NCBI GenBank assembly: GCA_030620455.1 | Contig: JAUXEQ010000037.1 | Location: 1-9,883 of the forward strand | Reading direction: 5' to 3' | Source: a bacterium | GTDB taxonomy: Bacteria; UBP14; UBA6098; B30-G16 | Length of the DNA stretch: 9,883 nt | In this document: piece after piece, positions 1 to 7,484 of the stretch | Position numbering within the stretch: position 1 is the first letter of the stretch | How the letters are laid out: the number at the start of each line of letters is the position of its first letter | Position numbers and translations under genes: made by a program | Notes under the pieces: generated by a model | What the model saw: the letters and a program-made list of their open reading frames with translations, nothing else | Told to the model about the DNA's origin: nothing | Databases searched by the model: none

Positions 1-2496
1 CTTGCCTTAAAATTACTTAGCGTGGGTGCGCAGGATTTTCTCTATCTCGATGCAATAAAAAGTGAAATTCTGTCGCGTTCAGTTCAATTTGCCGTAAATC
101 GTAAATTTGCAGAACAGAAAATATGGATGGACTCCGAAAAATTCCGAAAAATCACCTCTTCTGCGCAGGATGCCATTATTACAACCGATAACAAAGACCG
201 AATTACATATTGGAACCTCAGCGCTGAAAAGATATTCGGATACAATAAAGATGAAGTAATGAATAAAGAATTTCATCATTTACTGGTGTCACCTGAATCG
301 TTGCCAGATTTTATCAAAGGATATAAGAACTTCGTCTCCACAAACAAAGGGAACAAAATCGGTAGAACATTTAAACTGAAAAGCATTACCAAAACCGGCA
401 AAATCATCCCAGTTGAAATCTCTCTGTCATCTATGAAAATCAGGGGGCAGTGGAACACCATATGCATTTTGAGAGATATAAGCGATAGAAAAAAAATCGA
501 GAAACACGTAGAGTTAAAATCGAAATTCGATAGATTAATTACTTCGCTGTCGACAGAATTTATACATCTTCCAAGCGATCAAGTAGACAAAGGAATAAAC
601 GAAGCACTGAGAGATATAGGCAAATTCGCACAAGCTGATCGTAGCTACACCTTTTTTTACTCACATGATATGAAAACTATCAGCAATTCCCATGAGTGGT
701 GCAGAGAAGGTATCGAACAGAAAATAGACAAACTACAAGATATACCAGTCGACATAATACCTTGGTGGAACGAAAGGATTATCGATCATCGAATCATCTG
801 TATTCCTGATGTGCACAAGCTTCCCCCAGAAGCCAATTCAGAAAAGGAAATACTAAAAGCTCAGGACATAAAGTCACTGATTGTTATTCCAATGTTTGCT
901 GGAAATCGACCAGTGGGTTTTTTAGGATTCGATTCGGTGAAAGAATATAGGATATGGGGTGAAAATGAAATTTCTTTGCTCAAAATTGTGGGTGATATTT
1001 TCATCAACGCCTTAGAAAGAAAACGTGAAAAACTCGACCTTCGAAAAAACGAGGAATATTTTCGTGCATTACTCGAAAACTCCTCAGACCTTCTTACAGT
1101 TTTAGAACAGGACGGTTCTTTCCGGAATCAAAGCCCTTCGGTAGAAAGAATTCTCGGTTACAAACCGGAAGAGTTAATTGGCAAATATATTCTCGGATTC
1201 TTTCATCCTGACGACAGGAAAAGGCATATGAGAGTTTTTAGCGAATTGACCAAAAAAACGGGCATGATCCGAACGATTACAGTTCGTTTCCAACATAAGA
1301 ATGGCTCGTGGAGATACCTTGAAGGCATAGCCAAAAACCTTATTAACGATGAAGTTGTCTCTGGTATTATTATTAATGCGAGAGATGTTACAAAAAGAAT
1401 TGAAGCAGAACAATCGCTTAGGGAAAGCGAGATTAAGCACAAATACCTTCTCGATAGTATTAAAACCCCTATACTAGCCTTAAATGAAGACATGACAATT
1501 CTATACTGCAGCAAAACTTTTCTTGATTTCTCTAATCAAATGAATGAACATATCGAGGGTATGAATCTTTTGGAAGTGTTTCCATCATTCGAAAATAATT
1601 CCAACTATAAAGCCTTTCTCAAAGTTCTGGAAACAGGGAGTTCTATGGAAGTAGAATGGGAATTTGAGGATAGATGTTATAATTCACAAGTTTTTCGAAC
1701 ACCACAAGGAATACTTTCACTATCAGAGGATATAACAGAGAGAAAGCTTGCGGTAGAAGAGGTTAGAAGCAGCAGAGCAAGATTTCGAGCTATTTTAGAC
1801 AATTCCGAAGCTGGGATCGTTATCCTAACACCAGACAGAAAAGTATCGTATATGAATCCTTCCGCGGAAAAAATGCTTAGATTAGACTTGGAAAACATAG
1901 AGAGCATGAGCGAATTCCCACCGTTTTTAGTGGAATTTAGCGAGAAGATCAACGAAAAATTAATTAAACCCTCACAGCAGAAAATAGAAACCGTTTCCAC
2001 TAAAATTGTAATAAACATTTTAGGAAATATCCTCGTTCTTAATGCATTAATTGCACCCATTTTGGACAAAGACCAATTGAAAGAATGGTTATTAATATTT
2101 GCCGATGATACCGAAAGATGGAAATTATATACAAATGTGATAAACCTTCAAAATCGGTTGGCAGCTATTTTAGATAACATAACCGTTGGTGTAATAATTA
2201 CTGATAGCAATCTGAATGTTAAGTTTTTGAATGCTTCAGGTGCAAAAATATTAGAAATTAAAAATGATCGAGATTATTCAAACAAGAAACCGAGCGACCT
2301 TTTTAGAACCACAGAATACGATAAGCTTATTCAAATCAAAGCCCAAGAAAATTTGACGACGGTCTCAGAAATGCTTTTTACAAATATAAACGAAAAACAG
2401 AAAGCACTGAGTATAATAACTGTGCCTATATTTGGCAAAAACGAGTCGACACTTCATGGCTGGGTTATAACATTCACTGCTAAAACAGAGGAATGA
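1..2496 (+). CDS. Receiver/multi-PAS/GAF sensory protein, 5' partial
   Basis: This is a cytoplasmic signal-sensing protein; the frame is open to base 1, so the N terminus lies outside the window. A GTG at 22 is the first possible start here, but it has no Shine-Dalgarno and sits inside a domain. The residues around it (VGAQDFL, then an RSVQFAVNRK helix) match the last strand and helix of a response-regulator receiver domain. Numbering from that GTG: PAS 40-158, GAF 165-335 (with HEWCREGI, PWW, IKSLIVIP and GFLGFD signatures), PAS 345-462, PAS 470-575, PAS 583-700, PAS 710-824. Several PAS domains end in the usual DISDRKK / DVTKRIEAE / DITERK motif. No transmembrane segment is visible. The protein stops right after the last PAS strand, with no histidine kinase, GGDEF, EAL or HD-GYP domain. 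The ligand is unknown. PAS/GAF assignment is firm; the receiver tail is likely; the role is inferred. Confidence 0.88.
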   Translation, partial: LALKLLSVGAQDFLYLDAIKSEILSRSVQFAVNRKFAEQKIWMDSEKFRKITSSAQDAIITTDNKDRITYWNLSAEKIFGYNKDEVMNKEFHHLLVSPESLPDFIKGYKNFVSTNKGNKIGRTFKLKSITKTGKIIPVEISLSSMKIRGQWNTICILRDISDRKKIEKHVELKSKFDRLITSLSTEFIHLPSDQVDKGINEALRDIGKFAQADRSYTFFYSHDMKTISNSHEWCREGIEQKIDKLQDIPVDIIPWWNERIIDHRIICIPDVHKLPPEANSEKEILKAQDIKSLIVIPMFAGNRPVGFLGFDSVKEYRIWGENEISLLKIVGDIFINALERKREKLDLRKNEEYFRALLENSSDLLTVLEQDGSFRNQSPSVERILGYKPEELIGKYILGFFHPDDRKRHMRVFSELTKKTGMIRTITVRFQHKNGSWRYLEGIAKNLINDEVVSGIIINARDVTKRIEAEQSLRESEIKHKYLLDSIKTPILALNEDMTILYCSKTFLDFSNQMNEHIEGMNLLEVFPSFENNSNYKAFLKVLETGSSMEVEWEFEDRCYNSQVFRTPQGILSLSEDITERKLAVEEVRSSRARFRAILDNSEAGIVILTPDRKVSYMNPSAEKMLRLDLENIESMSEFPPFLVEFSEKINEKLIKPSQQKIETVSTKIVINILGNILVLNALIAPILDKDQLKEWLLIFADDTERWKLYTNVINLQNRLAAILDNITVGVIITDSNLNVKFLNASGAKILEIKNDRDYSNKKPSDLFRTTEYDKLIQIKAQENLTTVSEMLFTNINEKQKALSIITVPIFGKNESTLHGWVITFTAKTEE

Positions 2497-2684
2497 AAAT
2501 CAATTAATTGCAGAAAAAATTATAAGGGAACCTCTGTGCTTTTACGTAACAGCATCCTATGTGTTTGTGAAAAATTTAAAAAAATTGCAGCCAAAACGTT
2601 CCATTTTTTTATATCTTCAACTGATTTATAAGGAAGTAAAATCCAATTGAATCTTTTTCTCTAAGAAATGCCATAAGTAAGAAA
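2497..2684. other. AT-rich intergenic spacer after the sensor gene
   Basis: This stretch holds no convincing gene. A T-tract at 2603-2610 follows GTTCC (2598-2602), which could pair with GGAAC at 2527-2531. The loop would be more than 60 bases, so this is not a credible intrinsic terminator. No RNA gene was recognised. The regulatory sites for nrdJ start at its right edge. Confidence 0.6.
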
Positions 2685-2732
2685 CTACAATAAGTTGTGT
2701 AATAAAAAATTTTCAACCCCAACATATTGTGT
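2685..2732 (+). promoter_or_regulatory. Tandem NrdR-box-like operator upstream of nrdJ
   Basis: There are two 16-base sites, 2685-2700 (CTACAATAAGTTGTGT) and 2717-2732 (CCCCAACATATTGTGT). By hand they match the recalled NrdR consensus acaCwAtATaTwgtgt at 12/16 and 13/16 positions. They lie in the same orientation with a 16-bp gap, so their centres are 32 bp apart, about three helical turns. This is the spacing known for paired NrdR boxes. They end 10 bp upstream of the -35 element of the ribonucleotide reductase gene. NrdR is an ATP/dATP-sensing repressor of ribonucleotide reductase genes. The sites are seen in the sequence; binding by NrdR is inferred, and no nrdR gene is in this window. Confidence 0.7.
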
Positions 2733-2742
2733 TATTTTGTCC

Positions 2743-2770
2743 TTGACAACTTCTAACTGAGCCATAAAAT
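2743..2770 (+). promoter_or_regulatory. Sigma70-type promoter of nrdJ
   Basis: A perfect -35 TTGACA (2743-2748) is followed after 16 bp by TAAAAT (2765-2770, 5/6 to TATAAT). Transcription would begin near 2777, giving a leader of only about 15 bases that is essentially the Shine-Dalgarno. TATTAT at 2770-2775 is a less likely -10, because its spacing to the -35 would be 21 bp. There is no room for a cobalamin riboswitch in this leader. Confidence 0.7.
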
Positions 2771-2791
2771 ATTATACTGGAGGGGGAAAAT

Positions 2792-5119
2792 ATGCTTGAG
2801 AATAATACACGATTTTCTAAAAAATTCTTTTTGACTTCTTCAGCTAAAACAGTTTTAGAGAAGCGATATTTAATTCGGGATTCAAACGGTGTTATAATAG
2901 AAACACCAGAGGATATGCTAAAGCGTGTGGCATACGCAATAGCTAGCCCAGAGACCAACTATGATCTCAATGCAGATATTGATAGCATAGCTGCTACATT
3001 CTATGATATGATGGTCGAAAGAGATTTTATACCCAATTCACCAACTTTGATGAATGCTGGACGCAAGCTGGGACAGCTTTCGGCTTGTTTCGTTCTTCCT
3101 GTTGAGGATTCCATCGAGTCGATCTTTGAAACAATAAAACAAACTGCATTAATTCATAAATCTGGTGGTGGAACAGGTTTCTCATTCTCAAAGCTTCGTC
3201 CTAAAAACGATGTAGTTAAAACCACTGCTGGAATATCCTCCGGTCCAGTGTCCTTTATGGGAGTTTTCGATGCTGCTACTGAAGCTATCAAACAGGGAGG
3301 AACTCGTCGCGGTGCCAATATGGGTATCCTTCGAGTTGATCATCCAGACATTCTTGAATTTATAAAATGCAAGAACAACACAGGAAAACTCACGAATTTC
3401 AACATATCTGTGGCTCTAACTGAGGATTTCATGAAAGCAGTAGAAGAAAATAACGAATACGATCTCATAAATCCTCGAACCGGAAATAAAGTGAATAGCC
3501 TTAACGCTCGTGATGTTTTCAATCTTATTGTTGAAAATGCATGGGCTTCCGCAGAACCAGGCATTGTCTTTCTTGATAGAATTAATCGCGATAATCCCAC
3601 ACCAGAATTAGGTGAGATAGAAAGCACAAATCCATGTGGTGAGCAACCGTTGTTACCGTATGAATCCTGCAATCTTGGCTCGATTAACCTTTCCAATTTC
3701 CTTGAAGGTGGAAAAGTTCAATGGGAAAGGCTGGCTAATGTAGTCTACAATTCCGTACATTTCCTTGACAATGTTATCGATGTTAATAAATATCCTCTCC
3801 CTCAGATAGAAGAAATGACCCAAGCAAATCGAAAGATTGGGCTGGGAATAATGGGTTTCGCGGAGATGTTAATAAAGCTTCGAATACCGTATAATTCACA
3901 ACAAGCAGTAGATATTGCCGAAAAAGTCCATGCGTTTATACAGCAAAAAGGTTGGATAAAATCCTCTGAACTCGCAGAAAGTCGTGGTGTATTTCCCAAC
4001 TGGAAAAAATCGATCTATAAAGACCGAAATTTTAAACTCCGAAACGCAACTGTAATAACCATAGCACCTACTGGCACAATATCCATAATTGCTGGAACCT
4101 CCTCAGGAATCGAGCCTATTTTCGCATTGGCTTTCGTTCGCAATGTTATGGATGGGCAAAAATTAGTTGAAATTAACCAATTATTTCTGACTGAACTTAG
4201 GGATCGTGGACTATATTCTGCAGAACTAGTCGATGAAATCCTTGGAAATGGTTCCTTGAAAAACATAGACAGAATCCCAAAGGATATGAAGGAAGTCTAT
4301 GCGGTCTCACATGACATAAGTCCAGAATGGCACATAAAACTTCAGGTCGCTTTCCAGAAATACACAGAAAACGCAGTGAGTAAAACAATAAACTTTCCGC
4401 ACGATGCTTCTATCGACGATATAAGAAAGGGTTTCTTTCTGGCTTATGAACTCGACTTAAAAGGCGTTACTGTATATAGAGATGGTTCTATTATGGAGCA
4501 AGTTCTCACAGTGGGAACCAAAAAGAAAAAAGGTGAAAAAGAAGAACTAAAAGATGTCTCGCGTAAACCACGAGAAGTCCGAAGAAGACCAGTAGAAATC
4601 CAAGGTACGACATTGAAGGTTCCCACAGGTTGCGGGAATCTTTACGTAACAATCAACGAGGACAAGCTCGGACCCTTTGAGGTTTTCGCACATTTAGGTA
4701 AAACCGGTGGTTGTGCATCGAGTCAATCTGAGGCAGTTTCCAGGTTAATTTCATTGGCTTTACGCTCAGGGGTGCCTGTTGAAAAAATTATTAAGCAGAT
4801 AGAAAGCATTCGCTGCCCCAAACCGTCATGGAACCACGGGCAGAAAATATTGTCTTGCCCTGACGGTCTGGCTCATGCTTTGAAATGGTATATGAAACGT
4901 AAGATTGCTAATCAGGAATCTTTATTTTCTGAAGGAGAACTCGATACTGAACCTAAGCAACTGGATGATTTCGCCGAGAAGGCTGAAAATGATATAGATT
5001 ATGAGGAAACAGAGAGTAAGGTTCATTCGTCGATTATGTGTCCCGAATGTGGCAGCGAAATGATGCAAATAGAGGGATGTGCGACATGTCCCTCATGTGG
5101 TTTTTCTGATTGCAGTTAG
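2792..5119 (+). CDS. nrdJ: Adenosylcobalamin-dependent (class II) ribonucleotide reductase
   Basis: This cytoplasmic enzyme reduces ribonucleotides to deoxyribonucleotides, using a thiyl radical made from adenosylcobalamin, so it needs no oxygen. The ATG follows GGAGG (2779-2783) by 8 bases. It is 775 aa, complete, and lacks an N-terminal ATP-cone. Landmarks: FIPNSPTLMNAG (79-90); C99 of the redox pair; GGGTGFSFSKLRP (125-137); TRRGANMG (171-178); the radical site N280-P-C282-G-E284; the second redox Cys C293, 11 residues on as in the family; and PTGTISIIAGTSSGIEP (426-442). A lysine-rich linker (577-600) leads to a TSCPD-type domain (about 602-700), then an acidic linker and a cysteine-rich tail with C750, C753, C763, C766, C769 and C774. 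The final C769-x4-C774 resembles the C-terminal dithiol that re-reduces the active site. It is probably monocistronic, with NrdR-like sites upstream and a terminator downstream. Confidence 0.97.
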   Translation: MLENNTRFSKKFFLTSSAKTVLEKRYLIRDSNGVIIETPEDMLKRVAYAIASPETNYDLNADIDSIAATFYDMMVERDFIPNSPTLMNAGRKLGQLSACFVLPVEDSIESIFETIKQTALIHKSGGGTGFSFSKLRPKNDVVKTTAGISSGPVSFMGVFDAATEAIKQGGTRRGANMGILRVDHPDILEFIKCKNNTGKLTNFNISVALTEDFMKAVEENNEYDLINPRTGNKVNSLNARDVFNLIVENAWASAEPGIVFLDRINRDNPTPELGEIESTNPCGEQPLLPYESCNLGSINLSNFLEGGKVQWERLANVVYNSVHFLDNVIDVNKYPLPQIEEMTQANRKIGLGIMGFAEMLIKLRIPYNSQQAVDIAEKVHAFIQQKGWIKSSELAESRGVFPNWKKSIYKDRNFKLRNATVITIAPTGTISIIAGTSSGIEPIFALAFVRNVMDGQKLVEINQLFLTELRDRGLYSAELVDEILGNGSLKNIDRIPKDMKEVYAVSHDISPEWHIKLQVAFQKYTENAVSKTINFPHDASIDDIRKGFFLAYELDLKGVTVYRDGSIMEQVLTVGTKKKKGEKEELKDVSRKPREVRRRPVEIQGTTLKVPTGCGNLYVTINEDKLGPFEVFAHLGKTGGCASSQSEAVSRLISLALRSGVPVEKIIKQIESIRCPKPSWNHGQKILSCPDGLAHALKWYMKRKIANQESLFSEGELDTEPKQLDDFAEKAENDIDYEETESKVHSSIMCPECGSEMMQIEGCATCPSCGFSDCS

Positions 5120-5250
5120 TTTTATTTGATAAACTTTTGATATTTGAAATCTATTACAACAATTAAACGTCAAGTTGCAGTTGAGGAAAGAATCTGAGTG
5201 AGCTCTCACCTTGCGGAATCCCTCCCTCTCCGTGCGGTTGATGTGCGACA
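5120..5250 (+). other. nrdJ 3' region with GC-rich block, possible small RNA
   Basis: After 50-60 AT-rich bases the composition changes. From about 5196 to 5250 the sequence is much richer in G and C than any other intergenic stretch here, and it leads directly into the terminator hairpin. It encodes no plausible protein. GTGA/TCAC (5198-5201 / 5206-5209) and a weak TGCGG/CCGTG pairing (5212-5216 / 5230-5234) are the only local stems I can draw. The run GGAATCCCTCCCTCTCC (5215-5231) looks superficially like the 3' half of a tRNA-Ser, but no matching 5' acceptor or anticodon arm is present. It may be a structured nrdJ 3' UTR or a small RNA; neither is established. Confidence 0.3.
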
Positions 5251-5281
5251 GGCCGGGTTAATAGCCCGGCCATTTATTTTT
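5251..5281 (+). terminator. Intrinsic terminator downstream of nrdJ
   Basis: A perfect 7-bp GC stem, GGCCGGG (5251-5257) with CCCGGCC (5265-5271), encloses a 7-base loop (TTAATAG) and is followed by ATTTATTTTT (5272-5281). It faces the + strand and lies 131 bp past the nrdJ stop. The T-tract is on one side only, so it does not serve the converging minus-strand gene. Confidence 0.9.
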
Positions 5282-5497
5282 CACACGACTTTATCTCGAT
5301 GAAAGAAGGAAATACCTGTTATAGAATAGCTTTAAAACTTCGGTAAGAACGGAAAACCCAGAAAATCTTTTTCAAAGGAATAAAGTTATCAATTTTATCT
5401 ATAATTATAGATTACAAACAACCATTATTCCAAAGACAGTGCCTATCTGATATTTTTATACTTAATTATACTATGACGGAAACAGAATAATTAAATG
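5282..5497. other. AT-rich convergent intergenic spacer
   Basis: This lies between the nrdJ terminator and the 3' end of the minus-strand GTPase gene. I see no gene, no RNA and no hairpin followed by a T-tract in the minus direction, so how that gene terminates is not evident. Confidence 0.5.
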
Positions 5498-6814
5498 CTA
5501 TAAATTCATCTTTTTAATGATATCTTCGAGTGTGGGATGCCCTATCTCCTGAAGATCATAGCGAATTCGAACTGTCGGTTTTTCTATTTTCATAATTCTC
5601 CGAAGGTCTATTGGAGTACCAATTATAACAACTTCTGCATTAGATGTGTTAATTGTATTTTCCAATTCATGTATTTGCTCCGAAGAATAACCCATCGCAG
5701 GCAGAACGTTACCAGTTGTGGGATATTTCTCATACGTATCAAGAATAGTTCCAACAGCAAAAGGTCTTGGATCGATTATCTCCACAGCTCCAGCAAATTC
5801 GGCAGCGATGAAGCCAGCACCGTAACTCATTTCACCGTGAGTTAGAGTTGGACCATCCTCGACTACGAGAACTTTTTTATCTCTAATAGCATCAGGATTG
5901 TCTATTGAAATCGGGCTTGCAGCCATGATAACTGTCGCTTTGGGATTCCACATTCGAATATTTTCTAACACAATCTGCACCTCATCGTAATCTGCTGTGT
6001 CGATTTTGTTCACAACTGCAACATCCGTCAGACGAAGATTAACAATACCCGGATAGTATGTCATCTCGTCCCCTGCTCTGTGAGGGTCTACGACTGTAAT
6101 AAGTAAATCCGGCTTATAGAAAGGCAAGTCGTTATTACCGCCGTCCCAAAGAATAACATCCGCTTCCTGTTCCGCTCTTCGAAGAATTTCGGCATAATCC
6201 ACGCCTGCCCAGACAATATTTCCACTATCTATATGCGGTTCATACTCTTCGCGCTCCTCGATCGTGCATTCATATCTATCGAGGTCCTCATACGATGCAA
6301 ACCTCTGCCATGTCTGCTTAACAAGATCGCCGTAAGGCATAGGATGGCGTATTACTGCAATACTTTTGCCCATTTTCTTCAGGATTTCTGCAACTTTTCG
6401 CGTAGTCTGAGATTTACCGCTACCAGTTCGAACTGCGCAAACTGCAATAACCGGTTTAATGGATTTGATGAAAGTTTTCTTTGGTCCAAGCAATACGAAA
6501 TTTGGACCCTCACCCATAGCTACAGCTCCAATTTCCATTACATATTGATTGCTCACATCACTGTATGAGAAATAAACTTCATCCACATCATATTTATGAA
6601 TAATATTTATTAAGTCTTCCTCAGGAAAAATAGGAATACCATCAGGATAAAGTTTTCCAGCAAGTTCCGCTGGATATTTCCTACCTTCGATGTTAGGTAT
6701 TTGAGTTGCGGTGAATGCAACAACCATGAACTCCTCGTTATCGCGGAAATAGGTGTTGAAATTGTGAAAATCTCTTCCCGCAGCGCCCATTATTATAACT
6801 CTTCGCTTTTTCAT
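5498..6814 (-). CDS. COG2403-type GTPase, cyclic 2,3-diphosphoglycerate synthetase-like
   Basis: This is a predicted soluble P-loop nucleotide-binding protein of 438 aa, about full family length. The first strand, RRVIIMGAAGRD (4-15), begins a Rossmann-like N-terminal domain (1-115). Then come a P-loop VRTGSGKS (128-135) in a dethiobiotin-synthetase-like setting, RHPMPYGDL (156-164), a Walker-B-like VILWDGGNND (220-229), and NKID (269-272), the guanine-specificity motif. AVRTGSGKS does not fit the strict A/G-x4-GK[ST] pattern. The ATG has AGGAGG (complement of 6819-6824) 4 bases upstream, rather close but good. Relatives are annotated as GTPase or cyclic 2,3-diphosphoglycerate synthetase, after the methanogen enzyme that makes the cyclic 2,3-diphosphoglycerate solute. 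Whether this protein makes that compound is unknown. It stands alone, convergent to nrdJ and divergent from tRNA-His, so context does not help. Family membership is recalled from motifs, not searched. Confidence 0.8.
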   Translation of the reverse strand: MKKRRVIIMGAAGRDFHNFNTYFRDNEEFMVVAFTATQIPNIEGRKYPAELAGKLYPDGIPIFPEEDLINIIHKYDVDEVYFSYSDVSNQYVMEIGAVAMGEGPNFVLLGPKKTFIKSIKPVIAVCAVRTGSGKSQTTRKVAEILKKMGKSIAVIRHPMPYGDLVKQTWQRFASYEDLDRYECTIEEREEYEPHIDSGNIVWAGVDYAEILRRAEQEADVILWDGGNNDLPFYKPDLLITVVDPHRAGDEMTYYPGIVNLRLTDVAVVNKIDTADYDEVQIVLENIRMWNPKATVIMAASPISIDNPDAIRDKKVLVVEDGPTLTHGEMSYGAGFIAAEFAGAVEIIDPRPFAVGTILDTYEKYPTTGNVLPAMGYSSEQIHELENTINTSNAEVVIIGTPIDLRRIMKIEKPTVRIRYDLQEIGHPTLEDIIKKMNL

Positions 6815-6852
6815 TATCCCTCCTATATCGAGAAAGCTTAATCGTTGGTTTT

Positions 6853-6880
6853 ATAATACTTATTATATAATTTTCGGCAA
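6853..6880 (-). promoter_or_regulatory. Candidate promoter of the GTPase gene
   Basis: Read on the minus strand, TTGCCG (complement of 6875-6880) is followed after 16 bp by TATTAT (complement of 6853-6858), matching consensus at 4/6 and 5/6. The start would be near 6846, leaving a leader of about 30 bases before the ATG at 6814. The surroundings are very AT-rich, so chance -10-like hexamers are common. Confidence 0.45.
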
Positions 6881-6973
6881 ATTTATTTCCAGCTTAACAA
6901 GTCACGCAAGATAGAATAGCTATTATTCCAGTCAAGCAAATCTTTTTCATTGTATACTACACAAAGTTTCAAC

Positions 6974-7001
6974 TTGACACTGAATACAGTCTAAATAGAT
7001 T
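6974..7001 (+). promoter_or_regulatory. Candidate promoter of tRNA-His
   Basis: TTGACA (6974-6979) is followed after 16 bp by TAGATT (6996-7001, 4/6). The predicted start near 7008 falls about 9 bases before the tRNA, as expected for a tRNA transcript with a short 5' leader. Same -35 and spacer length as the nrdJ promoter. Confidence 0.5.
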
Positions 7002-7016
7002 TGTAAATGTGTTAAT

Positions 7017-7090
7017 GGTGGGTATAGCTCAGGTGGAAGAGCATCGGATTGTGGTTCCGAATGTCGAGGGTTCAAGTCCCTTTACCCACC
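7017..7090 (+). tRNA. tRNA-His (anticodon GTG)
   Basis: A full cloverleaf can be drawn. Acceptor GTGGGTA (7018-7024) pairs with TACCCAC (7083-7089). D stem GCTC/GAGC is 7027-7030 / 7039-7042. Anticodon stem TCGGA/TCCGA is 7044-7048 / 7056-7060, with anticodon GTG at 7051-7053. The variable loop has 5 bases, and the T stem GAGGG/CCCTT (one G-T pair) encloses TTCAAGT (7071-7077). G at 7017 sits opposite C at 7090, giving the G-1:C73 pair that identifies histidine tRNA. CCA is not encoded (CTT follows), so it must be added after transcription. Confidence 0.97.
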
Positions 7091-7484
7091 CTTAATTTCA
7101 ATTTCCATTTTTGCTTTCCAATTTTTGTACTGTCAAATGTATATAGTTATATTAAATGTAAGAATCGCTTTATCGGAATCGAAGGCGTATTGAAAATATT
7201 ATTTTCTCTAAGTTAAATTTGAAATAAGATAACTAACATTTGTGAATAACATCTACTTCATTATCTATGAGTTAGAATCGACACTATAAATTCCACAACC
7301 AGAATCGATATTAATTCACACAATATTTTGTTAATGAGTGGGATTGTTTCTTCATCGATTAGGAATAATCTATGAACTGGGTTGACAATAAAAGATTTTG
7401 GCATGATATTGATAAAAAAATATGAATAAGACATACATTTCATATAAATCTGCAATAATAAGAAAAGGCAACTGGAGGTAATCG
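7091..7484. other. AT-rich intergenic region before the nucleotidyltransferase gene
   Basis: This 394-bp stretch has no credible gene on either strand. It contains one promoter candidate (7382-7410) and the Shine-Dalgarno of the next gene. No clear hairpin terminator follows the tRNA; the bases after it are only pyrimidine-rich. The heptamer RGAATCG occurs four times (7161, 7175, 7274, 7301) with irregular spacing. Confidence 0.5.
7382..7410 (+). promoter_or_regulatory. Candidate promoter of the nucleotidyltransferase fusion gene
   Basis: A perfect TTGACA (7382-7387) is followed after 17 bp by GATATT (7405-7410, 4/6). Transcription would start near 7417, giving a leader of roughly 70 bases that contains the GGAGG site. 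The -35 is strong and the -10 weak, so the exact -10 is uncertain. Confidence 0.5.

Noticed and set aside
2527..2610. Possible terminator after the sensor gene (GGAAC with GTTCC plus a T-tract)
   Set aside because: The 5-bp stem would enclose more than 60 bases; no compact hairpin precedes the T-tract.
2497..2628. About 42 in-frame codons after the TGA of the sensor gene, suggesting read-through or a recoded TGA
   Set aside because: The translated residues do not resemble a kinase linker or any domain. The window uses TGG for Trp, and nothing points to TGA recoding.
2497..2791. Cobalamin riboswitch upstream of the B12-dependent reductase
   Set aside because: No B12-box-like or multi-stem structure is apparent, and the predicted leader is only about 15 bases long.
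5196..5250. Group II intron domain V, SRP RNA, RNase P RNA or intact tRNA in the GC-rich block
   Set aside because: I could not match the signature motifs or closing helices of any of these; only a superficial tRNA-Ser 3'-like run is present.
6915..6924. Perfect 10-base palindrome AATAGCTATT in the divergent spacer
   Set aside because: It is short and AT-rich, its symmetry does not extend further, and chance is enough to explain it.
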